Positions 1 to 12,346 are shown, numbered from the stretch's first letter. The stretch is 64,000 nucleotides of DNA from Pisaster brevispinus (GCA_023634235.1 JAMKCF010000140.1:1-64000), one strand, 5' to 3'. Numbers and translations: made by a program. Notes: generated by a model not told the origin, from the sequence alone.

Positions 1-127
1 TTGTCTTTGCCTTCTCCTTTTTACCACAGATGAGACGCCTCTAATCTGCCTCATTCACTAATTAATTACTTTTCTTTCCCTCTTCCCATCATTTATTTTA
101 TACTTTTTGAGGCTTTGCATGATGAGG

Positions 128-912
128 TATCAATGTATATTCAGTTTGCAATAACACCGTATGTATATCTACTAGCTATGTAGATTTGCTCTAATGAACT
201 AGGTCTTGCTTTTTAATTTTTTTTTATTCTACTGCCGCAGAGTAGATTTGGAAATCGGGAGACTACTTCGGGAGACTACTTAGTTCTGAAAAGAACTGTC
301 CAGCTTATTAGCTACTACCTGGGCGGTGGGTAGGAAATCGGCCGGGGCTACTACTTTGGCTTCATAGTGGATAGGATCGAGGGGACTTCTCGTTATTAAC
401 TTCATTGCCTCGGAGTGAGTTCTTAGTTGGTCTCAACATTTAGACTAGCTTGCTCTAGTCATCATCTCCGTACAATGACTAGAGCAAGCTAGTCGGTTTC
501 GACTAGCTTGCTCCAGTCATCATCTCCTAACGATGAGATGATGACTAGAGCAAGCTATGCTCTAGACATCGTCTGCTGACAATGACTAGAGCAAGCTAGT
601 CTAAATGTTGAGACCAATTAAGAACTCACTCCGCGGCAATGAAGTTAATACTGAGAAGTCCCCTCGATCCTATCCACTATTAAGCTAAAGTAGTAGTCCC
701 GGCCGATTTCCTACCCTCCACCCAGGTAGTAGCTAATAAGCTGGACAGTTCTTTTCAGAACTAAGTAGTCTCCCGAAGTAGTCTCCCGATTTCCAAATCT
801 ACTCTGCGGCAGTAAAATAAAAATAAAATAAAAAGCAAGACCTAGTTCTTTAAGAACAAATCTACATAGCTAGTAGATATACACACGGTGATTACTGCAA
901 ACCGAATATACA
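128..912. mobile_element. Foldback element, outer left copy
   Basis: A long imperfect inverted repeat of nearly 400 bp per arm. It begins near GTATATTCAGTTTGC and ends near GCAAACCGAATATAC. Each arm carries the ordered blocks TAGATTTG, AACTAGGTCTTGC, GAGACTACTT, GCTACTACCTGGG and AGTGAGTTCTTA. The middle (about 440-610) is built of short GACTAGCTTGCTCTAGTCAT subrepeats in both orientations. No coding capacity is visible. The structure fits a foldback or MITE-like family; I cannot name the family. Confidence 0.85.
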
Positions 913-2633
913 TCATTTATTTTGTCTTTTGTAATCGTTCCTCTTGTGGTCAAACCAGCCCCTCCCCCACCCCCACCCCCTTTTGTTACCCTCCTTTTTG
1001 TTCATCCTCCTGCTTTCTCTGTGTGCTTTCATTTGTAACGTCTATCTCCACTCCACTTTTTATGTTTGTAGTCTTGTCATTTAGCCTTCAAGAAAGACTC
1101 TGCTAGGGTCGAAACGTCAGGCCACTATGTATTTTTGTGTGTGTAGTACTTTTTCCATGATTTTTTGAGCCAATTTGTAGTAATTTTTTTGCTGAGAATG
1201 TTTTATTCATGCATATTTGTATTTAGAAGAACTGATTTAATGTCTGGTCATATTGTTACTTTCAGTGCATATAATTATATACAGTGTATTTTCCTTAAGT
1301 GTGAGGGACTGTTTATGTATAATTTTCTTGTGTATGAATCTCACAAGTTAGTCAAATTGTGAGTTTGAGGTGCATATATAGCTTGGCCTTGACTCTCTGG
1401 CTGGTAGGAGAGAGGCACACTGCAGGCGTTTTGCTAATGAACTTGCTAATAACCCTCACACTAGAGACCTTCCCCCTACCAGGCATGAGAGTCATGGTCG
1501 AAACCTCCGAAATAGTCATCATGTTTCAACCATCCCCACCAGATCCAGTCGTTTTAAAAATTAATTATTAATTATTTCTCCATTTTATTGTGTGTGGTGG
1601 TCTGAGTGAGGTTCTTATTTAATTTTATGTTTTATTGAAACATTTATGTCCCTGTTAATTATTCCATTTCCCTTTTAAACTACAGTGAGGTGTTTCTTTT
1701 GTTTATGTGCTTCTGTTTTTGTTTTAAAGGCGAGTGTGCAATCTGTTTTTCTTATCTATTTTTTTGCTATTTAGGTGTCCTTAAAAAAAAAAGTATGTCT
1801 TATCGATTTTTTACTATTGTAATGACTCTGTAATTTGACTTTCAAGTCACAAAGTTTGTCAATTTTAATACATCTTATAATCTTATTCATATATAAATGT
1901 CATTTTCATAAATCCTTTCTAGGTCGCATTGTTTGTTTTTATGGACCACTCGGGTCGCGTGGTCGTAAAGTAGGGAACCCAAGTGCATCCTCAATGTTCA
2001 ATTGTCTCCTCCAACTTGGTTGTTAGAATATTTATAGTGAAAAGTTAAGTTTGAAGTCTCGACCTTTAGGCTCATTCTCTTTTTCATTTTAGCTTTAAGC
2101 AAGAGAGATCAAGAGCACATTTATTTTCTCTTGTTATTTTTCTTTATTTTGTACAAAGCATGACTCTGGCCATACTCCAAATGCATTTCAGTAGGGAGGG
2201 ATAGGGTCATAGAGCTATTTGTGAGTATCTGTATCAAAATCATAACTTTATTCCAGAAATAATTTTTAAATAGAAGGCCGGCCTCCTTCCCTTGTCTCTA
2301 CATTAACTGTTAATTAAGTGAGGAGGGTCCTCATAAATTCCCTCATCTCTGCCAATTGCTTTGTTTTGCTTTATTAATTGACTTTATATTTATTATATTG
2401 TATTTTGTTATGTTCCCTTTGGGGGAGAATTACAAGATGAGCGAGTACCTGCATTTCTGTTTCCATTTTGGAGTAATTTGTTTGTCTCCGAGTTTAGCGG
2501 GTAGTCCGCTCCCCTTCTGGCAGATAGGGATGAGCTCTTACAATATGTTGAGCCACTTTTTATAGCTCTTACATCCTTTTAAAGATTCTTTTGCAAAAAA
2601 GTATAGTCCCTGCATAAATAGGCAAAGAGTAAA
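913..2633. other. Arm segment without recognised gene
   Basis: AT-rich sequence with scattered short open frames and no splice-supported exon that I can recognise. The piece at 940-1130 (C-rich run, then GGTCGAAACGTCAGGCC) is shared with the palindrome spacer and is part of the repeat flank. The mirror is 26777-28497, in which I also see no gene. Confidence 0.5.
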
Positions 2634-3310
2634 AATGGCATCTGAAAAACTGTGGTTAATTAACCACTAATAAGTGAGCCAAATTAGCCAGCTTCTATTC
2701 ATAATGAAGAGTACAAATTCTATTCAGAAAAGTAGTTGACTCAAAAGCACAGGCATTATAAATAGAAATGGTGTCTGTATATAGTTGTGGCTATTTTTGA
2801 GCTGCCTTATTTGTTTCACTAATTAGTGGTTAAATACAGTTTTACAGATGCCATTTTCCATCTAGAGCAGGTAAAATGCACATGCAGTTGAGTAAACTAC
2901 CTTAAAAAAAATTGTATCCTTCATTATCAGTAAAAAAAAAATTAGCCCAGGATCTTGAAGACTGTTATAGCCTGGGCACACCACTTTTTGAAGTAGCTAA
3001 ATTGGTCCAGTAATTAGTGAATTAATTGGCTGTTAATTAACCACATCTATGCAGATGTCATTTGCGTCTCACGTACATTTGCCTTATGCGGTTGAGTAAT
3101 AACTACCTCTAAGAATGTACTCTTCGTTATTAGTAAAAGTGTAAGTTTAAGCCCAGAATCTTGAAAACTGTCAAACTGAACGTACCAAATTTTTGAGTTG
3201 GCAAATTTGGTCCATTGATTAGTGGTTAGTATCACAGTTATATACGCCATTTTCCATCCATAACACGCACAATTACATAACGCTGTTGAGTACACTACTT
3301 TTCTTTTCGA
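2634..3310. repeat. ~207-bp tandem repeat with inverted lead copy
   Basis: Units start near 2798, 3008 and 3216. Each runs from an AATTAGTG motif through a GCCATTTTCC or related block and a GTTGAGTA block to AAATTGGTCC. An additional copy at about 2634-2775 is in the opposite orientation, so the cluster can fold on itself. The units are moderately diverged. The mirror is 26100-26776. Confidence 0.7.
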
Positions 3311-3876
3311 TATTTGATATTTTATTGAAAAACAAACACAATTGAATGCGTTCATACAAACATATTTAAAAGGTACTACAAGTGGTTAAAAGAAAAATAT
3401 TAATTGTTGGGGAAAAATATTGGTGTTAATATAAAATTTATTAGGCCTATTATTATTCCAACGAAAAACTACAAAAAGGAAAACAACTTTTTGATTAGTT
3501 CAGAAGTCCCCATCATTGCAATAGTGAGAAAGAAACCCGCTCTGAGACTATCATTGCAAGAGTAGTTCAATTTCAACACTTCCAATTTAATTTGTTAATT
3601 TAATTAACGTTAAGGTTGTCGATTACAAATTTAAGATTGACAACATATTTTCATCTGCATAAAAACTAGTAATATTAGTTCTTGAATGACGAAAGTGGTT
3701 TAATTTTTCAATGTGTAAACGTATGCAGTTTTCAGATTACGATAACATGCATACTATTTTACTTTTACTTATTTAATCTTAATTACTGAATTCAGAAAAG
3801 TTGCAAGATCAAGGATGACTAGTTTCTCAATGTTTGAAGTACACCCCCCCCCTCACTTCATTTGTGCTTACTTGGA

Positions 3877-3909
3877 TGACGTTGCTGACGTCGCATTCTA
3901 ATGACGTAA
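3877..3909 (+). promoter_or_regulatory. Cluster of CRE/ATF-like sites
   Basis: Three TGACGT cores lie at 3877-3882, 3886-3892 (TGACGTC) and 3902-3909 (TGACGTAA). A fourth related TCGTCAT follows. They sit 112-145 bp upstream of the ATG of the signal-peptide exon at 4021, which suits a proximal promoter bound by CREB/ATF-type bZIP factors. No TATA box is evident. The sites are seen in the sequence; promoter function is inferred. Confidence 0.5.
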
Positions 3910-4020
3910 TTTTTACTCGTCATGTAGCTTATTTTATTGTACAGCGCCCTCACAGCCAAAAACTAGCGTTTGGAATTTTCGCGGGGTTTCTCCAGCATTA
4001 TTTTGCTTTACGAAGACAAG

Positions 4021-4130
4021 ATGACACTTCGGGTTTCTGGCTACGTTTTTGCTGTTGTTGTTCTTCTTCATTTTGAATGCAGCCTTCGAATGATTGAAGA
4101 TGTAGGCACTGCATGTGTGCGAATGTTCAG
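4021..4130 (+). CDS. Candidate first exon with signal peptide
   Basis: The ATG opens 36 codons plus two bases and runs to a clean donor (TTCAG|GTAAATATC). The start MTLRVSG is followed by a hydrophobic core (YVFAVVVLLHF) and then Glu-Cys-Ser, typical of a secretory signal peptide. The CRE-like cluster lies just upstream. The next exons on this strand that I can recognise are the CUB exons at 11641-13526, so this may be the 5' exon of that secreted or membrane CUB protein. The link is inference: 7.5 kb of tandem repeats and a minisatellite lie between, and phases were not traced. Coding status would need transcript evidence. Confidence 0.45.
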
Positions 4131-4454
4131 GTAAATATCACTTTATTCTACTCTTGTTCTACGGTTTATCATGTCGTTTGTGCAGTTAGGTTTGTTTCTC
4201 TACGATCATTACAACTTTTGGGAGAAAACAAACACTAAACAGTGACGGCAGCAACGTTTGTCAGTGAAGACAGTGGCGAGAATGCTAATATTAGTCAAGT
4301 CGGGAGCACTCATTCTGGTTTAGTCTGGTTTGGAAATTATGTCTGCAGCACATAATAATACTTTATTCATCTTTATCATCATCTATGAATTCCAGTTGTC
4401 AGAGACATTTTGTGAACTAAATCAACAGTTAAGTTTTCGGTAGGTTTCTTCTGA

Positions 4455-7400
4455 TCTCTGACTCTGCTCTGGTCAGTCCCTCCTGCTACCAAATTGTCCA
4501 CTTGCCGCTTGTGTGCATATACCATTCTACATTGACTTGCCACAGTCATGAAGAAAAGTTATACTTACAAAATCTGTGTCTGCAGTTTCTTCCCAGAACT
4601 TAATTATTTCCAAGCGTTTTATATGTCTTCTTTGGAATTGTCTTTGTCCAATAGGCACAGCTATTTCTTCATGAGTTTGTGCTGTCTGTGTCGGCTCTTC
4701 ATCCCACGGCTCATGAAAAGGTACGATTAAGTATTATTAAAGGTATAATACAGGATTGGTAGATCTGGTAGAAGAGAGAGTTTGTGACCTTAATCAACAG
4801 TTCAGTTTTCAGGAGGTTTCTTCTTCCCCATATCTTTTTCTGACGGTAGTCATCTTGAAAAGCCCTTTGGAATTCGCCTTTTGTTCCAGGGCTTGAATTT
4901 GTTGGGGAAATCCACAAGAATGCAGGTCTTGCATGTTGCTTTAAATATGCAGTAGACAAGAATTTCTGTTACAAGACCAGAATCAAAGAGAAAAATCCAT
5001 TATCTACACAGTTGAACATGTAAACTGTTTTTATCTGAACAAGCACTAACACAAGAGTGATTTCATTTGTCTGCAGTTTCTTCCCAGAACTTAATTATTT
5101 CCAAACTTTTCATAGGTGTTCTTTTGAATTGTCTTTGTCCAGTAGGCACAGCTTTTTCTTCATGAGTTTGTGCTGTCTGTGTCGCCTCTTCATCCCACGG
5201 CTCATGAAAAGGTACAAATTTTATAAGACCTTTGGACTGGTCTGGTCATTAGTTTACTGGCCAGACTCTAAAATTACTGGCCTCGAGTCTGCGTTTCAAC
5301 TCGAAATGATGGCCTTTGCAACTGCAGGGTTTTGATGTTGCTTACCACTCATCAGAATTTAGTGTGTGAGAGCTGAATTTAATTTCCGAATAGACACTTT
5401 CATCTGTGTCTAGCTGTTTGTTGGAGGTGAATTCGCCTCGCAATCCAGCTAATATACATTGTCAAAGAACTGTTTTTTGCCATCCTTAGAGCAGCCAACT
5501 CTTCCTGTTTCTGCGGATAGTTCCCTGAAAATAAATCCATCTTTCCATGTTCAGATAAACAAATTTGAAAATCTCCCCAATTATTTTAGGTTTTCCGCCA
5601 TGTTCTTCATATCGCCCAGATTATTGTAGAAAATTTCCTTGACTGCAAGATGAAAATTTTGGCAGCTTGACCTAGAGTGGATGTTCGCGTATAAGATCTT
5701 CTCTTGAAATCGTACACTTCCGAACTTAATTCTTGAGGCATGTTAAACCCTATCAATATTTGAAGTTTATTGATTATTTCCTTAATGAATCAAGTCTTAT
5801 ATTAGTGGGATCTTGTTTGAACTCTTGATTGCACCTGAGAAAGTTCAGGCTTTTTGAGTTTTTTGACATTCACTTATAGTTTGGAGACTTTCAGATCATA
5901 ACATATGCAGGCGACGCAGGCTAATGGAACTACATTTAAAGTGTCCTTTTGTGTTGTTATGATAACAAGCCCAGTCTGTTCTGTGAGGTCTGCATCACTG
6001 GACCGCTAGGCCACAACACTCCACTAATTATTGTAGAACAGAACAAGGGATGAATGCATAGTCAGATTATGGGTCAGGCTCATTCCAGATTGGATTTCGA
6101 GCAGAGGAGGCAAACTTATAATTTCAAAATCCGTTGGAGTTAAGTGACCAAGTGTAATAAAAACTTGAATTGGTAAGACGTCGTCACTGATCTCTGGTCA
6201 GTCCCTCCTGCTACCAATTGTCCACTTGCCACTTGGGTGTGCATATACCATTCTATCTTGACTTGCCACAGTCCTAAACAAAAAAGTTACATTTACAAAA
6301 TCTGTGTCTGCAGTTTCTTCCCAGAACTTAATTATTTCCAAACTTTTCATATGTGTTCTTTTGAATTGTCTTTGTCCAGTAGGCACAGCTATTTCTTCAT
6401 GGGTTTGTGCTGTCTGTGTCGGCTCTTCATCCCACGGCTCATGAAAAGGTACGATTGAGTATTATTAAAGGTATAATACAGGATTGGTAGATCTGGTAGA
6501 AGAGAGAGTTTGTGAACTAAATCAACAGTTCAGTTTTCAGGAGGTTTCTTCTTCCTCATATTTTTTTCTGACGGTAGTCAGCTTGAAAAGCCCTATGGAA
6601 TTTGCCCCTCGTTCCAGGGCTTGAATTTGATGGGGAAATCCACAAGAATGCAGGGCTTGCATGTTGCTTAAAATATGCACTAGACAAGAATTTCTGTTAC
6701 AAGACCAGAAATAAAGAGAGAAATCCATTATCTACTCAGTTTAACATGTAAACTTTTTTTATCTGAACAAGCACTGACACAAGAGTGATTTCATTTGTCT
6801 GCAGTTTCTTCCCAGAACTTGATTATTTCCAAACTTTTTATATGTGTTCTTTTGAATTGTCTTTGTCCAGTAGGCACAGCTATTTCTTCATGAGTTTGTG
6901 CTGTCTGTGTCGCCTCTTCATCCCTTGGCTCATGAAAAGGTACAAATTTTATAAGACCTTTGGACTGGTCTGGTCATTAGTTTACTGGCCAGACTCTAAA
7001 ATTACTGGCCTCGAGTCTGCGTTTCAACTCGAAATGATGACCTTTGCAACTGCAGGGTTTTGATGTTGCTTACCACTCATCAGAATTTAGTGTGTGAGAG
7101 CTGAATTTAATTTCCGAATAGACACTTTCATCTGTGTCTAGTTGTTTGTTGGAGGTGAATTCGCCTCGCAATCCAGCTAATATACATTGTCAAAGAACTG
7201 TTTTTTGCCATCCTTAAAGCAGCCAACTCTTCCTGTTTCTGCGGATAGTTCCCTGAAAATAAATCCATCTTTCCATGTTCAGATAAACAAATTTGAAAAT
7301 CTCCCCAATTATTTTAGGTTTTCCGCCATGTTCTTCATATCGCCCAGATTATTGTAGAAAATTTCCTTGACTGCAAGATGAAAATTTTGGCAGCTTGACC

Positions 7401-9210
7401 TAGAGTGGATGTTCGCGTATAAGATCTTCTCTTGAAATCGTACACTTCCGAACTTAATTCTTGAGGCATGTTAAACCCTATCAATATTTGAAGTTTATTG
7501 ATTATTTCCTTAATGAATCAAGTCTTATATTAGTGGGATCTTGTTTGAACTTTTGATTGCACCTGAGAAAGTTCAGGCTTTTTGAGTTTTTTGACATTCA
7601 CTTATAGTTTGGAGACTTTCAGATCATAACATATGCAGGCGACGCAGGCTAATGGAACTACATTTAAAGTGTCCTTTTGTGTTGTTATGATAACAAGCCC
7701 AGTCTGTTCTGTGAGGTCTGCATCACTGGACCGCTAGGCCACAACACTCCACTAATTATTGTAGAACAGAACAAGGGATGAATGCATAGTCAGATTATGG
7801 GTCAGGCTCATTCCAGATTGGATTTCGAGCAGAGGAGGCAAACTTATAATTTCAAAATCCGTTGGAGTTAAGTGACCAAGTGTAATAAAAACTTGAATTG
7901 GTAAGACGTCGTCACTGATCTCTGGTCAGTCCCTCCTGCTACCAATTGTCCACTTGCCACTTGGGTGTGCATATACCATTCTATCTTGACTTGCCACAGT
8001 CCTAAACAAAAAAGTTACATTTACAAAATCTGTGTCTGCAGTTTCTTCCCAGAACTTAATTATTTCCAAACTTTTCATATGTGTTCTTTTGAATTGTCTT
8101 TGTCCAGTAGGCACAGCTATTTCTTCATGGGTTTGTGCTGTCTGTGTCGGCTCTTCATCCCACGGCTCATGAAAAGGTACGATTGAGTATTATTAAAGGT
8201 ATAATACAGGATTGGTAGATCTGGTAGAAGAGAGAGTTTGTGAACTAAATCAACAGTTCAGTTTTCAGGAGGTTTCTTCTTCCTCATATTTTTTTCTGAC
8301 GGTAGTCAGCTTGAAAAGCCCTATGGAATTTGCCCCTCGTTCCAGGGTTTGAATTTGATGGGGAAATCCACAAGAATGCAGGGCTTGCATGTTGCTTAAA
8401 ATATGCACTAGACAAGAATTTCTGTTACAAGACCAGAAATAAAGAGAGAAATCCATTATCTACTCAGTTTAACATGTAAACTTTTTTTATCTGAACAAGC
8501 ACTGACACAAGAGTGATTTCATTTGTCTGCAGTTTCTTCCCAGAACTTGATTATTTCCAAACTTTTTATATGTGTTCTTTTGAATTGTCTTTGTCCAGTA
8601 GGCACAGCTATTTCTTCATGAGTTTGTGCTGTCTGTGTCGCCTCTTCATCCCACGGCTCATGAAAAGGTACAAATTTTATAAGACCTTTGGACTGGTCTG
8701 GTCATTAGTTTACTGGCCAGACTCTAAAATTACTGGCCTCGAGTCTGCGTTTCAACTCGAAATGATGGCCTTTGCAACTGCAGGGTTTTGATGTTGCTTG
8801 CCAATTGTTAGAATTTAGTGTGTGAGAGCTGAATTTAATTTCCGAATAGAAACTTTCATCTATGTCTAGCTGTTTGTTGGAGGTGAATTTGCCCCGTAAT
8901 CCAGCTCACATAGATTGTCAAAGAAGTGTTTTTTGCCATCCTTAGAGCAGCCAACTCTCCCTGTTTCTGCGGATAGTTTCCTGAAAATAAATCCATCTTT
9001 CCAGGTTCAGATAAACAAATTTGAAAATCTCCCCAATTATTTTAGGTTTTCCGCCATGTTCTTCATATACCCCAGATTATTGTAGAAAATTTCCTTGACT
9101 GCAAGATGAAAGTGTTGGCAGCTTGACCTTTTAGAGTGGTTGTTCGCGTATAAGATCTTCTCTTAAAATCGTACACTTCCGAACTAAATTCTTGGCGCTT
9201 GTTAAACCCT
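4455..9210. repeat. Three tandem 1,728-bp units (left arm)
   Basis: Corresponding points recur at 1,728-bp spacing, for example 5057, 6785 and 8513, and 6198 and 7926. Copy 1 is more diverged, copies 2 and 3 are nearly identical, and copy 3 decays toward its end. Each unit contains two related modules. On the minus strand these read as coding-like peptides, e.g. EEIAVPTGQRQ then KSLEIIKFWEET, and a third stretch MQALHSCGFPHQ ... TTVRKKYEEEET keeps its frame between copies. I recognise no protein family and found no complete set of splice sites. It could be a tandemly amplified piece of a gene or of a transposon. Confidence 0.75.
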
Positions 9211-9263
9211 ATCAATATTTTCAGCATGTTATTACCTTATCCTTTATTTTGGTTGTACCAACC

Positions 9264-9375
9264 ATTTTCAGATTGGAGTGTGGAGTTCGGAGGTTGGAGT
9301 TTGGGGTTTGGAGTTTGGAGTTTGGAAATTGGAGATTTGAGGTTGGTGTTTGGAGATTGGGGCATCTGGTTGTTA
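9264..9375. repeat. Short GGAGTTT minisatellite
   Basis: Degenerate 7-8-bp units of the type GGAGTTTG directly precede the 12-bp array. The mirror is 20035-20146. Confidence 0.7.
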
Positions 9376-9381
9376 GCTTCC

Positions 9382-11634
9382 AGTTGTAGTCTCAGTTGTA
9401 GTCGCAGTTGAAGTCTCAGTTGTAGTCTCAGTTGTAGTCTCAGTTGTAGCCCCAGTTGTAGCCCCAGTTGTAGCCCCAGTTGTAGCCCCAGTTGTAGCCC
9501 CAGTTGTAGCCCCAGTTGTAGCCCCAGTTGTAGCCCCAGTTGTAGCCCCAGTTGTAGCCCCAGTTGTAGCCCCAGTTGTAGCCCCAGTTGTAGCCCCAGT
9601 TGTAGCCCCAGTTGTAGCCCCAGTTGTAGCCCCAGTTGTAGCCCCAGTTGTAGCCCCAGTTGTAGCCCCAGTTGTAGCCCCAGTTGTAGCCCCAGTTGTA
9701 GCCCCAGTTGTAGCCCCAGTTGTAGCCCCAGTTGTAGCCCCAGTTGTAGCCCCAGTTGTAGCCCCAGTTGTAGCCCCAGTTGTAGCCCCAGTTGTAGCCC
9801 CAGTTGTAGCCCCAGTTGTAGCCCCAGTTGTAGCCCCAGTTGTAGCCCCAGTTGTAGCCCCAGTTGTAGCCCCAGTTGTAGCCCCAGTTGTAGCCCCAGT
9901 TGTAGCCCCAGTTGTAGCCCCAGTTGTAGCCCCAGTTGTAGCCCCAGTTGTAGCCCCAGTTGTAGCCCCAGTTGTAGCCCCAGTTGTAGCCCCAGTTGTA
10001 GCCCCAGTTGTAGCCCCAGTTGTAGTCTCAGTTGTAGTCTCAGTTGTAGTCTCAGTTGTAGTCTCAGTTGTAGTCTCAGTTGTAGTCTCAGTTGTAGTCT
10101 CAGTTGTAGTCTCAGTTGTAGTCTCAGTTGTAGTCTCAGTTGTAGTCTCAGTTGTAGTCTCAGTTGTAGTCTCAGTTGTAGTCTCAGATGTAGTCTCAGA
10201 TGTAGTCTCAGATGTAGTCTCAGTTGTAGTCTCAGTTGTAGTCTCAGTTGTAGTCTCAGTTGTAGTCTCAGTTGTAGTCTCAGTTGTAGTCTCAGTTGTA
10301 GTCTCAGTTGTAGTCTCAGTTGTAGTCTCAGTTGTAGTCTCAGTTGTAGTCTCAGTTGTAGTCTCAGTTGTAGTCTCAGTTGTAGTCTCAGTTGTAGTCT
10401 CAGTTGTAGTCTCAGTTGTAGTCTCAGTTGTAGTCTCAGTTGTAGTCTCAGTTGTAGTCTCAGTTGTAGTCTCAGTTGTAGTCTCAGTTGTAGTCTCAGT
10501 TGTAGTCTCAGTTGTAGTCTCAGTTGTAGTCTCAGTTGTAGTCTCAGTTGTAGTCTCAGTTGTAGTCTCAGTTGTAGTCTCAGTTGTAGTCTCAGTTGTA
10601 GTCTCAGTTGTAGTCTCAGTTGTAGTCTCAGTTGTAGTCTCAGTTGTAGTCTCAGTTGTAGTCTCAGTTGTAGTCTCAGTTGTAGTCTCAGTTGTAGTCT
10701 CAGTTGTAGTCTCAGTTGTAGTCTCAGTTGTAGTCTCAGTTGTAGTCTCAGTTGTAGTCTCAGTTGTAGTCTCAGTTGTAGTCTCAGTTGTAGTCTCAGT
10801 TGTAGTCTCAGTTGTAGTCTCAGTTGTAGTCTCAGTTGTAGTCTCAGTTGTAGTCTCAGTTGTAGTCTCAGTTGTAGTCTCAGTTGTAGTCTCAGTTGTA
10901 GTCTCAGTTGTAGTCTCAGTTGTAGTCTCAGTTGTAGTCTCAGTTGTAGTCTCAGTTGTAGTCTCAGTTGTAGTCTCAGTTGTAGTCTCAGTTGTAGTCT
11001 CAGTTGTAGTCTCAGTTGTAGTCTCAGTTGTAGTCTCAGTTGTAGTCTCAGTTGTAGTCTCAGTTGTAGTCTCAGTTGTAGTCTCAGTTGTAGTCTCAGT
11101 TGTAGTCTCAGTTGTAGTCTCAGTTGTAGTCTCAGTTGTAGTCTCAGTTGTAGTCTCAGTTGTAGTCTCAGTTGTAGTCTCAGTTGTAGTCTCAGTTGTA
11201 GTCTCAGTTGTAGTCTCAGTTGTAGTCTCAGTTGTAGTCTCAGTTGTAGTCTCAGTTGTAGTCTCAGTTGTAGTCTCAGTTGTAGTCTCAGTTGTAGTCT
11301 CAGTTGTAGTCTCAGTTGTAGTCTCAGTTGTAGTCTCAGTTGTAGTCTCAGTTGTAGTCTCAGTTGTAGTCTCAGTTGTAGTCTCAGTTGTAGTCTCAGT
11401 TGTAGTCTCAGTTGTAGTCTCAGTTGTAGTCTCAGTTGTAGTCTCAGTTGTAGTCTCAGTTGTAGTCTCAGTTGTAGTCTCAGTTGTAGTCTCAGTTGTA
11501 GTCTCAGTTGTAGTCTCAGTTGTAGTCTCAGTTGTAGTCTCAGTTGTAGTCTCAGTTGTAGTCTCAGTTGTAGTCTCAGTTGTAGTCTCAGTTGTAGTCT
11601 CAGTTGTAGTCTCAGTTGTAGTCTCAGTTGTAGT
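9382..11634. repeat. 12-bp minisatellite, two unit types
   Basis: About 188 units of AGTTGTAGTCTC or AGTTGTAGCCCC. Units of the CCCC type form one block (about 9442-10020), with CTC-type units on both sides. Three consecutive units near 10188-10212 carry A for T. On the minus strand the array is an uninterrupted frame of Thr-Thr-Thr-Glu and Thr-Thr-Gly-Ala repeats (9373-11649). A 12-bp unit stays open automatically in two of three frames per strand, so the open frame alone is weak evidence. The array ends at GTTTCTAG, the likely acceptor of the CUB exon at 11641, so on the plus strand it lies in an intron. Block B lacks it. Confidence 0.9.
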
Positions 11635-11640
11635 TTCTAG

Positions 11641-11784
11641 TTCAACCAAAAGCCTGCCTACACTACCTCTCCTCCAAGCAGACTGCGGCTGTCAGATCCT
11701 CTATACTCCTCCACCAGATTTTGCGCTTCTTGACATTCATGGGCCTGTGATACCCGATGCTGACTGAGAGCGACATTATTTGAG
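11641..11784 (+). pseudogene. CUB-like exon with in-frame stop
   Basis: An acceptor (TTTCTAG) precedes the frame and a GAG|GTACTT donor closes it. The frame reads ...ADCGCQILYTPPPDFALLDI..., which resembles the N-terminal half of a CUB domain: a Cys, an aromatic or aliphatic strand, then PPxxxxLL. At 11765-11767 the frame has TGA. Block B (32193-32330, minus) has TGC at the same codon, so a cysteine seems to have become a stop. B has its own lesion, so neither copy is intact. CUB domains are extracellular binding modules of about 110 residues. Family assignment is moderate. Confidence 0.5.
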
Positions 11785-12160
11785 GTACTTTTCATCAAGT
11801 TACTGTTAATGTCACTTCTTATATATTTGAATGTACAGCTTTTTGATATTTTGCACAGAGCGGAGCATTCTCTGAGGCATGGGTCAGTAGACTTACCAGG
11901 TCATTCAATGTCTTAAAGATGTGTGCATGCTCAGTACTGTCAACAGTAGAAGATATCACAGTATGTTTGCTGCCACCTAGAGTTCCAATGATGTAAACTG
12001 GAAATAAATCTTCTGTTAATAATTCTATTGGTTTTTGGAAGAGTACTTTCATTCCCTCTTGATGGTATCTGACATCCACAAAATGTCAACCAACATTTTC
12101 TAGAAAAGTGCTAATAACAAGTTAATGTCTGCTAATCTTTCCCGCTTATGTAAATTTCAG
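11785..12160 (+). other. Intron with CTCF-like motif
   Basis: An intron between the two CUB-like exons. On the minus strand it holds CTCTAGGTGGCAGC (about 11972-11985), close to the CTCF core. The same motif recurs at 17425-17438, about 31987 and 44826. No exon was seen on the other strand. The mirror is 17250-17625. Confidence 0.3.
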
Positions 12161-12346
12161 AGTGCAGCAAGGTCCTGACCGCTGACTGAGGAGCCTTCCA
12201 GTCTGTCAACTTCCTGTTAAACAATCAACCAGATGCCGAGTGTCAGACGCTGATACACTCCCAACCAGACATCAGGGTTCAGACTGTTTTCAGCGAGTTG
12301 GAGTTGGAGAAACATGGTAGGAAGCTTCACAACTGACTACCTCAAG
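12161..12346 (+). pseudogene. CUB domain, 5' exon, disabled
   Basis: The acceptor AATTTCAG is followed by a frame with CUB N-terminal landmarks: SKVLTAD, GAFQSVNF, PDAECQTLIHSQPD, RVQTVFSELELE. It ends in DYLK before a GTCAGA donor. An in-frame TGA lies at 12187-12189. A one-base gain near 12314-12322, relative to block B, breaks the frame before the DYLK end, and the Cys that B keeps there is Phe. It pairs in phase with the exon at 12696-12867 to make one CUB module. The lesions indicate a pseudogene, or an exon skipped in transcripts. Confidence 0.65.

Noticed and set aside
3834..4076. 80-residue open frame overlapping the signal-peptide exon
   Set aside because: It is in another frame, lacks signal-peptide character and covers the CRE-like sites.
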